Source: Arthrobacter sp. ISL-28 (GTDB lineage Bacteria > Actinomycetota > Actinomycetes > Actinomycetales > Micrococcaceae). Taken from it: a stretch of DNA of 64,000 bases. The notes beneath the pieces are model-generated. The model did not search any database. It was not told where the DNA came from and saw only the letters and a list, made by a program, of their open reading frames with translations. Position 1 is the first letter of the stretch. Each line of letters starts with the position of its first letter. Positions 9,419-18,134 of the stretch are shown one piece after another. The stretch lies in the NCBI RefSeq assembly GCF_018613875.1, contig NZ_JAGGPJ010000027.1, forward strand, positions 62,001-126,000. Reading direction: 5' to 3'. A program made the translations under genes and the position numbers.

Positions 9419-10210
9419 TTATAGCTTGTCGAAGTCTGCCTCGTCCACGATGGATTCGCTCGCGGCCGAACCCGAGCCGGACGCGCCGATGGCCGGCTTG
9501 GCGCTGGCGGACTTCAGCGCTGCGAGGCGGGCCTCAATCTCGGTCTGCTCTCCGAGGTCCTCGAGCTGGTTGAACTGGGCGTCAAGGCTGGAGGCCGCAA
9601 GCTCCTGCTGGCCGCGCACCTTTGCTTCTTCGCGGCGGATCTTCTCTTCGAAACGACCCACTTCACTGGTGGGATCCATGAAGTCGATGCTCTTCAGGGC
9701 GTCGTGGACCTGGGACTGCGCGGCGGCAGTCTTCGAGCGGGCCACCAGTTCGTTGCGCTTGCTGGTGAGCTGGTTCAGCTTACCCTTCATCTGGTCCAGT
9801 CCGGTCTTGAGCCGATCCACCACCTCGGACTGGGAGGCAATGTTGGGCTCCGCCGCCTTAGCCTCGTTCTCCGAGGACATCTGGCGCTCCAGCGCAACCC
9901 TGGCCAGGTTGTCGAACTTCTGGGCATCGGACGCGTTGCCTGCGCTGCGGAACTCGTCCGCCTTCCGTGATGCTGCCAGGGCTTTGTTTCCCCAGTCCTG
10001 GGCGTTCTTGATGTCCTCGTTGTAGTCGTCCTGGAGCATACGCAGGTTGCCAATGGTCTGGGCAACCGCAGCTTCCGCCTCTGCGATGTTGTTGGTGTAG
10101 TCGCGGACCATCTGGTCCAGCATCTTCTGCGGGTCTTCGGCCTGGTCCAGCAGGGAGTTGATGTTCGCCTTTGCCAGCTGCGCCATGCGGCCGAAAATGG
10201 AATGCTTCAT
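9419..10210 (-). CDS. pspA: PspA/IM30 family protein
   Basis: A 263-residue, almost wholly helical coiled-coil protein of the PspA/IM30/Vipp1 family. It begins MKHSIFGRMAQLAKANINSL and continues with the family segment EDPQKMLDQMVRDYTNNIAE. A Gly/Ser/Ala-rich linker precedes a short acidic tail (DEADFDKL). Family members bind and stabilise the inner leaflet of the cytoplasmic membrane under stress. The gene lies 110 bp downstream of the TPM-domain gene on the same strand, a pairing that suggests a shared envelope function. The start has AAAGGTAA upstream. No PspF-like or other dedicated regulator lies adjacent. Confidence 0.92.
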   Translation of the reverse strand: MKHSIFGRMAQLAKANINSLLDQAEDPQKMLDQMVRDYTNNIAEAEAAVAQTIGNLRMLQDDYNEDIKNAQDWGNKALAASRKADEFRSAGNASDAQKFDNLARVALERQMSSENEAKAAEPNIASQSEVVDRLKTGLDQMKGKLNQLTSKRNELVARSKTAAAQSQVHDALKSIDFMDPTSEVGRFEEKIRREEAKVRGQQELAASSLDAQFNQLEDLGEQTEIEARLAALKSASAKPAIGASGSGSAASESIVDEADFDKL

Positions 10211-10320
10211 GGTGTGTTACCTTTCGTCCTGCTCAGTGTGTCCCACTGAATTCAGTGAACAGTTATGTACCGCTTCTACCCGCCGGCCAGATCCCCGCGC
10301 CCGCGCTCAGTCTCTGCCGG

Positions 10321-12372
10321 CTAGAAACTGCCGGAGTCCCCGCCTCCGAAGTCTCCGCCACCAAAGTCTCCGCCACCAAAGTCTCCGCCGGAATCGCCGC
10401 CCCAGCCTCCGCCGTCGCTGTGGCCTCCGCCCCAGCCTCCGCCGCTGCCACCGTTCAGGATGGAGTTGATCAGGATGCCGCCAAGGATGGCTCCGCCGAG
10501 GCCGCCGCCACCGCCGCCGCCGAACATGCCGCCCCGGCCGTAGCCCTGGTTGGCGTAGCCGCCGAAGGTGTCGACGTCGGACTGGGCCAGCTGGGCCGCC
10601 TGGGCAGCCAGTGCGTGGGCCTGCTGCGCGTAGGTCAGTGCAGTGACGGGGTCGTTCCGCGAGATGGACAGGGCATAGTCGAGATTGCGCTGAGCCTCGG
10701 CCAGACGGGTGCGGGCCTCGGTTCCGACGCCGCCGCGCCTGGCGGTGATGTAATCCGATGTTGCGCTGATCTGGGCCTGCGCGGACATGATGCTCTGCTG
10801 CAGCGACGCCTGCGCCCGCCGTGCCTGTTCCTGCTGGTCCCGGATCCCGCTCAGGGCCTTGTCAAGGGCCTGGTGCGCCGTTTCGACGCGTTCGAGGGTG
10901 GCGATCGGGTCGATCTTCCCGTCGTGGATCTCGTCCTTTACCCGCGCCAGTGCCGCTTCCACGCCTGCCACAGGACCGGTGAGCTCGGCGTGGGCTCCGG
11001 ACTGGATCATGGCCTTCGCCTGCGCCAGGTCCTGGGACGTATCAACGACGGCGGCTTCCAGCCCCCGCCGGGCATCGTCCAGGCTGCCGGCAACTTTGGA
11101 AATCGCATCAACAAGCACATGGGTCTGGTGCAGGCTCTCTTCCGCAGCCCGGACGGCAACAGCAGCCAGGCTACCTTCGCCGGCCGCCAGCTTCTCGCGG
11201 GCGGTGGTGCTGGCGTTCTGCACGAACGCGAGCCGCTCCTTGGCCTGGGTAATGTTGTCTGCCACCTGGACCAGCGCGCTTTCGGCATACTTGCCGCGCA
11301 GGTCTACGAGTGTCTGGTCCGCCTTGGCGATCTTCGCTTCGGCGTCCGTAGCGCCGGAGTCAACGGCGGCCAGGGCCTGCGGTGCGTTCTTTTCGAGTTC
11401 GCGGAGCGCATCGAAGTCTGCTTTCTGCTCCTGCAGGGATGCCAGGGCGGCCTCCGAGCGGCGGATGATCTCGCCGAGCCAGGTCCGCTGCTGCTCTTCC
11501 GTGTCCGGGATGTGGTCGTCCAGCTGCTGCTGCAGCTTGAACGACTCCGACATGTGAGCCTTGGCCTCCTGGAGGGCCTTGGTGAAATTCCCGACGGCGG
11601 CCTCGCCGTACTGTGCCTCGGCGAAGCCAAGTTCCTGCTCGCTCGACTTGATGGCGTCGTCGGCTTCGATGAGCAGGGAGCCGCTCTTGCGGCGCAGTTC
11701 CTCGACGCTCAACGAGGCCAGGGGATCCCGCTCGGCGCCCTGCGGGCCGTAGCTGGCGCTGGATGCCAAAGCAGCCTTCTTGCGCCTGTTCCGGAGGTAG
11801 AGATACGTTCCGGCACCGCCCGCGGCCAGTACTCCGACGCCGACGAGCACCGCTGTTCCGGCACCGTCTCCGGAGGGGACATTGCCGCTTCCGCCGCCGG
11901 CAGCATCACCGATGGCAGCGGCCGTATCGATGGCGGCCTGGGCAAAGTCCTTTTTGCCCGCTCCAAGGTTCGAAGCGATGGCGTTCTGGGTAATATTCGA
12001 TGACTTAGATGCGATGGCGCTGGCTGAGCTCGGGGCGAAATAGTATTGGCCCGCAGTGGAGATGGCCAGCAGAACATCTGCCCTGCCCATTCCCTTTTTG
12101 TCGGCAACGGCTTTCCCCCACAATTTGGGGTCGGAAGGGCTGTCGAAGGAGTTCACGGTGACGACGTACAGGTTGTACTTGTGGTCCTTCAGCAGCTTCC
12201 GGATGGCCTCTTGGACCTCGCCCTGGCGCCCGCGGAGGACTTTCGCATCATCTACGATGTTCACGCCTGGGGGGATGGTTACCGGATCCTCAGCCCAGGC
12301 TGCTGTGGCGGGGAGCGCCAGCATTCCAGCCAGACCGATCACGGCGAGAACACGTTTCAACATTGACCGCAT
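10321..12372 (-). CDS. TPM-domain protein with long coiled coils and glycine-rich tail
   Basis: A 683-residue exported membrane protein. A signal peptide (residues 1-28, ending ALPATAAWAEDP) is followed by a TPM domain to about residue 140 (VDDAKVLRGRQGEVQEAIRKL), a Gly/Ser spacer, one transmembrane helix (TAVLVGVGVLAAGGAGTYLYL), about 380 residues of coiled coil, and a glycine-rich C terminus with repeated GGGDF units. TPM domains are known from Psb32 and YgcG-type proteins in membrane protein maintenance. The start has GAAGGG 5 nt upstream. It is upstream of pspA on the same strand, so the two may be cotranscribed. The exact function is unknown. Confidence 0.87.
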   Translation of the reverse strand: MRSMLKRVLAVIGLAGMLALPATAAWAEDPVTIPPGVNIVDDAKVLRGRQGEVQEAIRKLLKDHKYNLYVVTVNSFDSPSDPKLWGKAVADKKGMGRADVLLAISTAGQYYFAPSSASAIASKSSNITQNAIASNLGAGKKDFAQAAIDTAAAIGDAAGGGSGNVPSGDGAGTAVLVGVGVLAAGGAGTYLYLRNRRKKAALASSASYGPQGAERDPLASLSVEELRRKSGSLLIEADDAIKSSEQELGFAEAQYGEAAVGNFTKALQEAKAHMSESFKLQQQLDDHIPDTEEQQRTWLGEIIRRSEAALASLQEQKADFDALRELEKNAPQALAAVDSGATDAEAKIAKADQTLVDLRGKYAESALVQVADNITQAKERLAFVQNASTTAREKLAAGEGSLAAVAVRAAEESLHQTHVLVDAISKVAGSLDDARRGLEAAVVDTSQDLAQAKAMIQSGAHAELTGPVAGVEAALARVKDEIHDGKIDPIATLERVETAHQALDKALSGIRDQQEQARRAQASLQQSIMSAQAQISATSDYITARRGGVGTEARTRLAEAQRNLDYALSISRNDPVTALTYAQQAHALAAQAAQLAQSDVDTFGGYANQGYGRGGMFGGGGGGGLGGAILGGILINSILNGGSGGGWGGGHSDGGGWGGDSGGDFGGGDFGGGDFGGGDSGSF
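10349..10389 (-). repeat. 15-bp tandem repeat encoding the GGGDF units of the TPM protein
   Basis: The unit AAGTCTCCGCCACCA (+ strand) occurs at 10349-10363 and 10364-10378, and partially at 10379-10389. It is in frame and gives the GGGDF pentapeptide repeats near the C terminus. Confidence 0.85.
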
Positions 12373-12692
12373 GGCAACCCTTCAGCACGCCTGCGACTGA
12401 TTCAGGATGAAACAGCCGTCCCAGAATGCAGCAGCGCCCCCACGCCGGGTGTAAAGCCGCAGGTCGCTGTGGCAATTCTTCTTGATTCTATGGTGCACCA
12501 AGGGGAGCGTCCACGACCGGGAATATGCCGCCAGCGAAAAGGGCTCTGACGCTGACTGAGGTGGCTGAACCCTGGCTGGAGGCCGTGGACAAGGCCAGCG
12601 CGTATCGCGTTCAGCAAGCTCCCAGCAAACATCCGCTCGCGTTTCAGCTCCATCGTCCATAGTTAATAGAGACGAGGATGAAAGGAAGTCCA
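12373..12692. promoter_or_regulatory. Divergent intergenic region between the TPM gene and htrA (320 bp)
   Basis: The gap holds the two divergent promoters and no convincing gene. Short frames on both strands here lack recognisable protein content. No clear -35/-10 pair or extracytoplasmic sigma-type promoter could be picked out with confidence. Confidence 0.5.
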
Positions 12693-14408
12693 ATGACTGA
12701 GAACCCAGTACCGGGATCAGCGCCTGAGAACCGAGATCCTGCAGGGCGGCCCGCTGACCCCACGGCTCGGCCCGCGCACCCGGAGGGTATCCAGCGGGGG
12801 GAAAGCCAGCCGGAAGGAGTCCAGCCGGTGGGAAACCATCAGGAAGCCAACTCCGGCAATTCGGGCAACGACACTGAAAGGTTGGCCGGCGGCCAGTCCT
12901 GGCGCGGCGGGGAGGACAACCCTACCCTGCGGTTGGACCGTCCCGGGGATAGGGGCCCGGGGGATGCGGGCGAGCGCCAGGGCGGACGGCAACAGGAGCA
13001 CGCCAACGCACCGCGCCCCATCTATCCGCCACATGCTCCCTTCCACGGGAACCAGTCCGAATCTGCGACCCAGCAGTTCGCCTCCGCACCGCAGAATGCG
13101 CCACAGCACGCCGGCCACCCAGGTCCGCAGCATCAGGCCGCGTACGGGCAGCATGGCATGCACTCGGCATTCCAGGACAACCGGACCAGCGCACCCAAGC
13201 GCAAGGCAACGTTCGGCGTCGGCACCCTGGTTGCCAGCATCCTCGCAGCCGGGCTGGTGGGCGGGGGAGTGGCGACCGTGGGCTCCGGCAACCTCTTCGA
13301 TGGCGGGACCCCGCCGACGGTGAGCTCGGGAAGCCAGCCGGGAACGGTGATCGTCAATAACCAGGATGACGTCAACGCCATCACGGCCGCAGCCGTCAAA
13401 GCATCGCCGAGCGTTGTGACCATCAAGGCAACGAGCGGCGGCGAAGGCGGCACAGGCTCCGGAGTCATCCTCGATGATCAGGGACATATTCTCACCAACA
13501 CCCATGTAGTGACGCTGGACGGCACGACGGCCAACCCTGAGATTCAAATCCGCACGCATGACGGCCGCGTACTGTCCGCGAAGATCGTGGGCACCGATCC
13601 CCTGTCCGACCTCGCCGTCATCAAGGTCAACGATCCTTCCGGACTCACACCTGCCGTGCTGGGTGATTCCAGCAAGCTGAATGTCGGCGACACCGCGGTG
13701 GCCATCGGCTCGCCGCTGGGCCTGAACGGCACTGTGACGGACGGGATCGTCTCCACTCTCAACCGCACCATCAGCGTCGCATCCTCGGCAGCGCCCAAGG
13801 AGGGGGCCGACAATTCCCAGGGCGGCGGCCAGGGCTTCGAGTTTGCTCCTCCGGGGGAGGGCCAGGGTCAGAGTTCCGCCAGCAAGGGATCGATCTCCAT
13901 CAACGTCATCCAGACGGACGCGGCCATTAACCCGGGCAACTCCGGCGGTGCACTCGTGAACAGCAAGGGTGAAATCATCGGCGTCAACGTTGCCATCGCG
14001 TCGGCCGGTGGAACCTCGGCGATCGCTGGCGCGGGCAACATCGGGGTGGGCTTCAGCATCCCGATCAACCACGCCAAGCGGGTTGCCCAGGAGATCATCG
14101 ACAACGGCAAGGCCACTCACGGTCAGCTCGGCGTCAGCGTTAAGCCGAAGTCGGCCTCGGAGTCAACGTCCGGATTCTCCATCGGGGCAGACGTGGCGAC
14201 GGTGGAAGCGGATTCCGCGGCGGCCAAGGCAGGCATCAGGGCAGGCGACGTTGTCACCCGCTTCAATGATCTGGCCATCACGGACCCGAACCAGCTCACG
14301 GCGGCCGTGCGGGAGCAGCCGGCAGGAGCCTCGGTCAAGATCACAATCCAGCGGAACGGCCGTGAGCAGCAGCTCGACGTGACGCTCGGCGCCGCCGCAG
14401 AGCAGTAG
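12693..14408 (+). CDS. HtrA/DegP-like trypsin-type serine protease with PDZ domain
   Basis: A 571-residue membrane-anchored protease. A long Pro/Gly/Gln-rich cytoplasmic N terminus (about residues 1-165) precedes one transmembrane segment (GTLVASILAAGLVGGGVATV). The trypsin-like domain carries the full triad: His271 in TNTHVV, Asp306 in SDLAVIKV and Ser417 in NPGNSGGAL. A C-terminal PDZ domain follows (AAKAGIRAGDVVTRFNDLAI). The ATG at 12693 is preferred because AGGA lies 6 nt upstream; an in-frame ATG at 12678 is the alternative. It degrades misfolded envelope proteins by family precedent. A duplicated 20-bp element and a terminator follow. Confidence 0.92.
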   Translation: MTENPVPGSAPENRDPAGRPADPTARPAHPEGIQRGESQPEGVQPVGNHQEANSGNSGNDTERLAGGQSWRGGEDNPTLRLDRPGDRGPGDAGERQGGRQQEHANAPRPIYPPHAPFHGNQSESATQQFASAPQNAPQHAGHPGPQHQAAYGQHGMHSAFQDNRTSAPKRKATFGVGTLVASILAAGLVGGGVATVGSGNLFDGGTPPTVSSGSQPGTVIVNNQDDVNAITAAAVKASPSVVTIKATSGGEGGTGSGVILDDQGHILTNTHVVTLDGTTANPEIQIRTHDGRVLSAKIVGTDPLSDLAVIKVNDPSGLTPAVLGDSSKLNVGDTAVAIGSPLGLNGTVTDGIVSTLNRTISVASSAAPKEGADNSQGGGQGFEFAPPGEGQGQSSASKGSISINVIQTDAAINPGNSGGALVNSKGEIIGVNVAIASAGGTSAIAGAGNIGVGFSIPINHAKRVAQEIIDNGKATHGQLGVSVKPKSASESTSGFSIGADVATVEADSAAAKAGIRAGDVVTRFNDLAITDPNQLTAAVREQPAGASVKITIQRNGREQQLDVTLGAAAEQ

Positions 14409-14413
14409 GCAAC

Positions 14414-14453
14414 ACAGCACTAACAGCTAAAAGACAGCACTAACAGCTAAAAG
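14414..14453 (+). repeat. Perfect 20-bp tandem duplication just after the htrA stop
   Basis: The unit ACAGCACTAACAGCTAAAAG occurs at 14414-14433 and again at 14434-14453 without mismatch. It lies between the stop codon and the terminator, so it lengthens the 3' untranslated region. Confidence 0.95.
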
Positions 14454-14460
14454 CAGAACC

Positions 14461-14510
14461 GACGACGGCGGGCCGCACCGGGAGGTGTGCCCGCCGTCGT
14501 CGTCCCCTTT
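14461..14510 (+). terminator. Rho-independent terminator of htrA
   Basis: GACGACGGCGGGC (14461-14473) pairs perfectly with GCCCGCCGTCGTC (14489-14501), with further pairing inside the loop, followed by a pyrimidine run ending TTT. Confidence 0.85.
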
Positions 14511-14701
14511 AGGCTGACTCCACCAGGCAGATCCGAGCGGCTGGGCTGACCGACGCGAAAGGTCTGACACAGGCGTTAACACGGGACGGCATCAATCAGC
14601 CGCTATATGGTTAGCTAGGATCTACCCGTACCCCGGGCGTTCCGCGGCCATGACCTCACCCGGCTGGCTATCCACAAGCATGGAAGGCTGCTGTAAATAC
14701 A

Positions 14702-15514
14702 GTGGAAGAGACATTGAAGATCATCGTCCTGGTCAAGCATGTGCCGGACGCCCAGTTTGACCGGCACCTCAGCGGCGAGGGCCACACGACGGACCGCGAT
14801 GAGAGCATTCTGTCCGAGCTGGATGAATACCCTCTGGAAGCCGCGCTGCAGCTGATCGAGGCACGCGGCGGCAGCAAGGCCGGCAACAAGGTCATTGCCC
14901 TCAGCATGGGACCCGCCGGTGCGGTGAATGCCATCAAGAAATCGCTGCAGATCGGCGCAACCGAGGGTGTGCACCTCACGGACGATGCGCTTGCGGGTTC
15001 GGACGCGGCTGCCACCTCGCTGGCGCTCGCCGCCGCGATCCGGCACCTCGGCGCAGACGGTCCGGTGGACCTGGTCCTGACAGGCATGGCGTCCACTGAC
15101 GGCGAAACCTCCCTCGTGCCGGCCCAGCTCGCCGAGCGCCTGGGTCTTCCGCAGGTCACGTTTGCTTCCTCCCTGGACGTCGACGGCGGACGCATCACCG
15201 CACGTCGTGATGCCGACACCCATTCGGAGACGGTGGAGGCTTCCCTGCCTGCAGTCGTGTCGGTGACGGACCAGATCAACGAGCCCCGATACCCCAACTT
15301 CAAGGGCATTATTGCGGCCAAGCGCAAGAGCATCACCACGCTGTCACTGGCTGACATCGGAATTGATCCCTCGCAAGTGGGCCACGCCGGGTCCTGGACG
15401 ACGGTGACGTCTGCCGAGGAACGCCCGCCCCGCACCGCAGGCACCATCATTACCGACGAAGGCGACGCCGGCATCAAGCTGGTTGACTTCCTGGCCGCCC
15501 AGAAGCTGCTCTAA
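14702..15514 (+). CDS. etfB: Electron transfer flavoprotein beta subunit
   Basis: A 270-residue EtfB/FixA, which with EtfA forms the heterodimer that carries electrons from acyl-CoA and other flavin dehydrogenases to the respiratory chain. The N terminus is diagnostic (KIIVLVKHVPDAQFDR), as is SILSELDEYPLEAALQL. The frame starts at GTG 14702 without a clear ribosome-binding site; TTG at 14714 (MKIIVLVKHV) with GGAAGAG just upstream is a real alternative. It lies 13 nt ahead of etfA. A 12-bp palindrome, CTGTAAATACAG, overlaps the proposed GTG. Confidence 0.93.
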   Translation: MEETLKIIVLVKHVPDAQFDRHLSGEGHTTDRDESILSELDEYPLEAALQLIEARGGSKAGNKVIALSMGPAGAVNAIKKSLQIGATEGVHLTDDALAGSDAAATSLALAAAIRHLGADGPVDLVLTGMASTDGETSLVPAQLAERLGLPQVTFASSLDVDGGRITARRDADTHSETVEASLPAVVSVTDQINEPRYPNFKGIIAAKRKSITTLSLADIGIDPSQVGHAGSWTTVTSAEERPPRTAGTIITDEGDAGIKLVDFLAAQKLL

Positions 15515-15527
15515 GAGGGATCACGAC

Positions 15528-16481
15528 ATGCCAAACGTACTCGTATTCATTGACACCCCGGGCCAGGTTCTCAAAAAGACCAGCCTCGAACTCCTGACGA
15601 CCGCCCGTTCCCTCGGGGAACCGGCCGTGGCGTTCAACGGCGAACTGCATGATGACGTCGCAGTCACCATGGGCGCCTATGGCGCCGCCGCAGTCTACCG
15701 TCCGTCCACCCAGGACCTGGATGATTACCTCGTGGCCGCCAAGGCAGCCTTTGTGGCGGCGGCGGTGGATAAGTCCGGCGCCACCTCTGTGCTGCTGGAG
15801 AATTCACCTGAGGGCAAGGAAATCGCGGCGCGGCTGGGCATCCGCCTCAGCGCAGGAGTGATCACCGACGTCGTCGCGGTGGATGCCGACGGCACCGCCC
15901 ACAAGTCGGTGCTCGCGGGCTCCTACGCCACTGCGGCGAAGGTCAACACGCCCGTCAGCGTGTTCACGGTCAAGGCCAACAGCGTCACCCCCGAGCCGGC
16001 TTTAGCGCCCTCTTCACCGGAAATCGTGACGGTGGACGTTCCTGCCGATGCGGCAGCGACGGCAGCCCGGATCACCGCACGCGAGCAGAAGGTCGCCAGC
16101 GGTCGCCCGGACCTCACCGATGCCCGGATCGTAGTGGCCGGCGGACGCGGCCTGGATGGGGACTTCACCCCGGTTGAGGAACTGGCAGACGCCCTCGGCG
16201 CAGCAGTGGGGGCCTCCCGTGCCGCCACCGATGCCGGCTGGATCAGCCACGATGCCCAGGTAGGCCAGACCGGCAAGGTGGTCTCCCCGCAGCTCTACAT
16301 CTCGGCGGGCATCTCCGGTGCGATCCAGCAGAAGGCCGGAATGCAGACGGCGAAGGTGATTGTCGCCGTGAACAAGGACGCAGAATCGCCCGTCTTTGAA
16401 ATCGCGGACTTCGGCATTGTCGGTGACCTCTTCAAGGTCCTGCCGCAGGCGACCGAAGAAATCAAGAAGCGCAAAGGCTGA
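15528..16481 (+). CDS. etfA: Electron transfer flavoprotein alpha subunit
   Basis: A 317-residue EtfA/FixB, partner of EtfB. The N-terminal domain is followed by the conserved FAD-binding C-terminal domain, with VAGGRGLDGDFTPVEELADAL, GASRAATDAGWI, GQTGKVVSPQLYISAGISGA and IVAVNKDAESPVFEIADFGIVGD recognisable in order. The ATG at 15528 has GAGGGA 8 nt upstream and begins MPNVLVFIDTPGQV; the longer frame from 15483 overlaps etfB and is not supported. The downstream deacetylase starts 4 nt after its stop. Confidence 0.94.
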   Translation: MPNVLVFIDTPGQVLKKTSLELLTTARSLGEPAVAFNGELHDDVAVTMGAYGAAAVYRPSTQDLDDYLVAAKAAFVAAAVDKSGATSVLLENSPEGKEIAARLGIRLSAGVITDVVAVDADGTAHKSVLAGSYATAAKVNTPVSVFTVKANSVTPEPALAPSSPEIVTVDVPADAAATAARITAREQKVASGRPDLTDARIVVAGGRGLDGDFTPVEELADALGAAVGASRAATDAGWISHDAQVGQTGKVVSPQLYISAGISGAIQQKAGMQTAKVIVAVNKDAESPVFEIADFGIVGDLFKVLPQATEEIKKRKG

Positions 16482-16485
16482 TTCC

Positions 16486-17265
16486 TTGTCACCACAAGCC
16501 CCACCGGCACAGAGCCCGTTCAACCCTGAGCTCCATCGGGTTGAGCGGGTGCTCTGTTTCGCGGCCCACCCGGACGACATTGATTTTGGTGCCGCAGGCA
16601 CGATCGCGGCCTGGACGGCGGCCGGCGTCGCCGTCAGTTACTGCATCATGACCGACGGTGATGCCGGCGGGTTTGATCCTGCCCACCGGGCCGAAATCAT
16701 CGCCCTGCGGAACGTCGAGCAGGAGCGTGCGGCGGCACTGGTCGGCGTTACGGACATCCACTATCTCCATGAACGGGACGGGTTCCTCGAACCGAACCAC
16801 CTGGTGATGTATGAAGTGGTGAGGCTGATCCGCGAAATCCGCCCCGACGTCGTGCTTTCCATGCATCCGGAGCGCGACTGGAACCGGATCCAGAAAAGCC
16901 ACCCGGACCACCTCGCGGTGGGGGAAGCGGTGACGCGGGCCATCTACCCGGCAGCCGAAAATCCCTTTGCGTATCCTGAGCTCGCCGAATCCGGCCTGCA
17001 GGCCTACAAAGTTCCGTGGCTGTGGCTCTACGCCGGGCCCGAGGAGCGGGAAAACCATTTTGTCGACGTCACGGAGCACGTGGACAGCAAGCTCGCGGCG
17101 ATCCACGTGCACGTCAGCCAGCACCCGGATGCGGCGGCGATGGAGACGGTCGTCCGGGACGCAATGCGGCTGAACGCCCAACGTGCCGGCTTCCACGACG
17201 GAGTCAGTGCCGAGTCGTTTCACGTCGTCGCAATTAACGGTCCCGGAACGATCGCTGGATTCTGA
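16486..17265 (+). CDS. PIG-L family deacetylase (LmbE-like)
   Basis: A 259-residue zinc-dependent N-acetyl-sugar deacetylase family member. The metal-binding motif AHPDDIDFG is near residue 26 and the second histidine region is SHPDHLAVGEA near residue 143. The family includes MshB of mycothiol synthesis and related amidases; nothing here assigns a substrate. The TTG start at 16486 lies 4 nt after etfA, with AAAGG 8 nt upstream, so it belongs to the etf transcription unit. The end overlaps a 16-bp tandem repeat shared with the 3' end of rskA. Confidence 0.86.
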   Translation: MSPQAPPAQSPFNPELHRVERVLCFAAHPDDIDFGAAGTIAAWTAAGVAVSYCIMTDGDAGGFDPAHRAEIIALRNVEQERAAALVGVTDIHYLHERDGFLEPNHLVMYEVVRLIREIRPDVVLSMHPERDWNRIQKSHPDHLAVGEAVTRAIYPAAENPFAYPELAESGLQAYKVPWLWLYAGPEERENHFVDVTEHVDSKLAAIHVHVSQHPDAAAMETVVRDAMRLNAQRAGFHDGVSAESFHVVAINGPGTIAGF

Positions 17266-17310
17266 ACTGCTCAGGTATTGAACCGCTCAGGCTCTGAAGT
17301 GCTCAGGTGT
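17263..17310. repeat. Threefold 16-bp tandem repeat at the convergent gene ends
   Basis: Three 16-bp units start at 17263 (TGAACTGCTCAGGTAT), 17279 (TGAACCGCTCAGGCTC) and 17295 (TGAAGTGCTCAGGTGT). The first unit carries the PIG-L stop codon and the third carries the rskA stop on the opposite strand, so both genes end inside the array. Confidence 0.88.
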
Positions 17311-18133
17311 TGAGCGGCGCAGCGGCCACAGTGGGAAGCGTCGGGACCTTCGAGCCCCCGGCAGGTTCCACGGTGATTCCCAGCGAGGCCGCCGAACCGA
17401 TGCCCTTGACGACGGCGGGCTTGGACAGGGCTTGCTCGTCCATCAGTCCCTGGGAAACGGGAGCGGACCCGTCCTTCGGGATCAGCCACATCTGGTAAAC
17501 CTTGCCCGGAGGCGGAGCGGGCACGTCCTTCATCCGCACCACCAGGGCGTCCTTCGACGGCGATATGGATACGGTCGCCGTTCCGCCGCCGCTGACATTC
17601 ACCGTGGCCTGACGGACGTCCTGTGCCTGAAGGACCTGCGTCAGCGGATCGTTCTGGCTGGCCACGTAGGTGCCAACACCCACACCGCCGAGGGCGATGA
17701 CGGCAGCAGCCGCAACGCCGATCAGCCAATTCCGCATGCCCGGGGCCCGGCGTCGCGCTTCACGGCGTTCGCGTGCAGCGGCAAGCTCAGTGGCCGCCGG
17801 CGCCGCGGCTGCGTCCGGACGCTCCGGGGCAGGTTTCGCCGGAAGCTGGGCGGTGATGCGGCCGAACAGGTCTGCGGGAGGTTCTTCCTCCGCAGTCAAC
17901 GCCGCCGCCAATGTCTCCCTGGCTTGCCGCACACGCTCGTTGAAGGATTCCCGTTCAGCCTCCGGAGCGGTCCTGAGATACGCCTCAATGGCTTCGCGTT
18001 CTGCATCGCTCACGGCATCCAGGGCGTAGATCTCGGCAAGTTCCACGGCGCGGCCGGCCATCAGGTCAGTGGAAATGTCGGCAGCGAATGCCCGGGGCAG
18101 CTGGCGCCCGTTCGCGTCATTCGTTTCGTTCAT
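17303..18133 (-). CDS. rskA: Anti-sigma-K factor RskA
   Basis: A 276-residue single-pass membrane anti-sigma factor. The N-terminal cytoplasmic domain (DLMAGRAVELAEIYALDAVS) binds the sigma factor, an Ala/Glu/Arg-rich linker follows, the transmembrane helix is at residues 134-157 (MRNWLIGVAAAAVIALGGVG), and the extracytoplasmic RskA domain contains KVYQMWLIPKDGSAPVSQG. It starts one base after the sigK stop, so it is translationally linked. By family precedent the sigma factor is released after regulated proteolysis of RskA. Confidence 0.92.
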   Translation of the reverse strand: MNETNDANGRQLPRAFAADISTDLMAGRAVELAEIYALDAVSDAEREAIEAYLRTAPEAERESFNERVRQARETLAAALTAEEEPPADLFGRITAQLPAKPAPERPDAAAAPAATELAAARERREARRRAPGMRNWLIGVAAAAVIALGGVGVGTYVASQNDPLTQVLQAQDVRQATVNVSGGGTATVSISPSKDALVVRMKDVPAPPPGKVYQMWLIPKDGSAPVSQGLMDEQALSKPAVVKGIGSAASLGITVEPAGGSKVPTLPTVAAAPLNT

Positions 18134-18134
18134 T

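Noticed and set aside
10171..12003. A 610-residue plus-strand open frame opposite the TPM gene
   Set aside because: The minus strand encodes a coherent signal peptide, TPM domain and coiled coil; the plus frame is its shadow.
12402..12653. An 83-codon minus-strand frame in the gap before htrA
   Set aside because: No ribosome-binding site, no recognisable protein features, and it would occupy the htrA promoter.
14691..14702. CTGTAAATACAG palindrome before etfB, considered as a LexA-type SOS box
   Set aside because: The spacing is too short for the Gram-negative box and it does not fit the actinobacterial SOS consensus.
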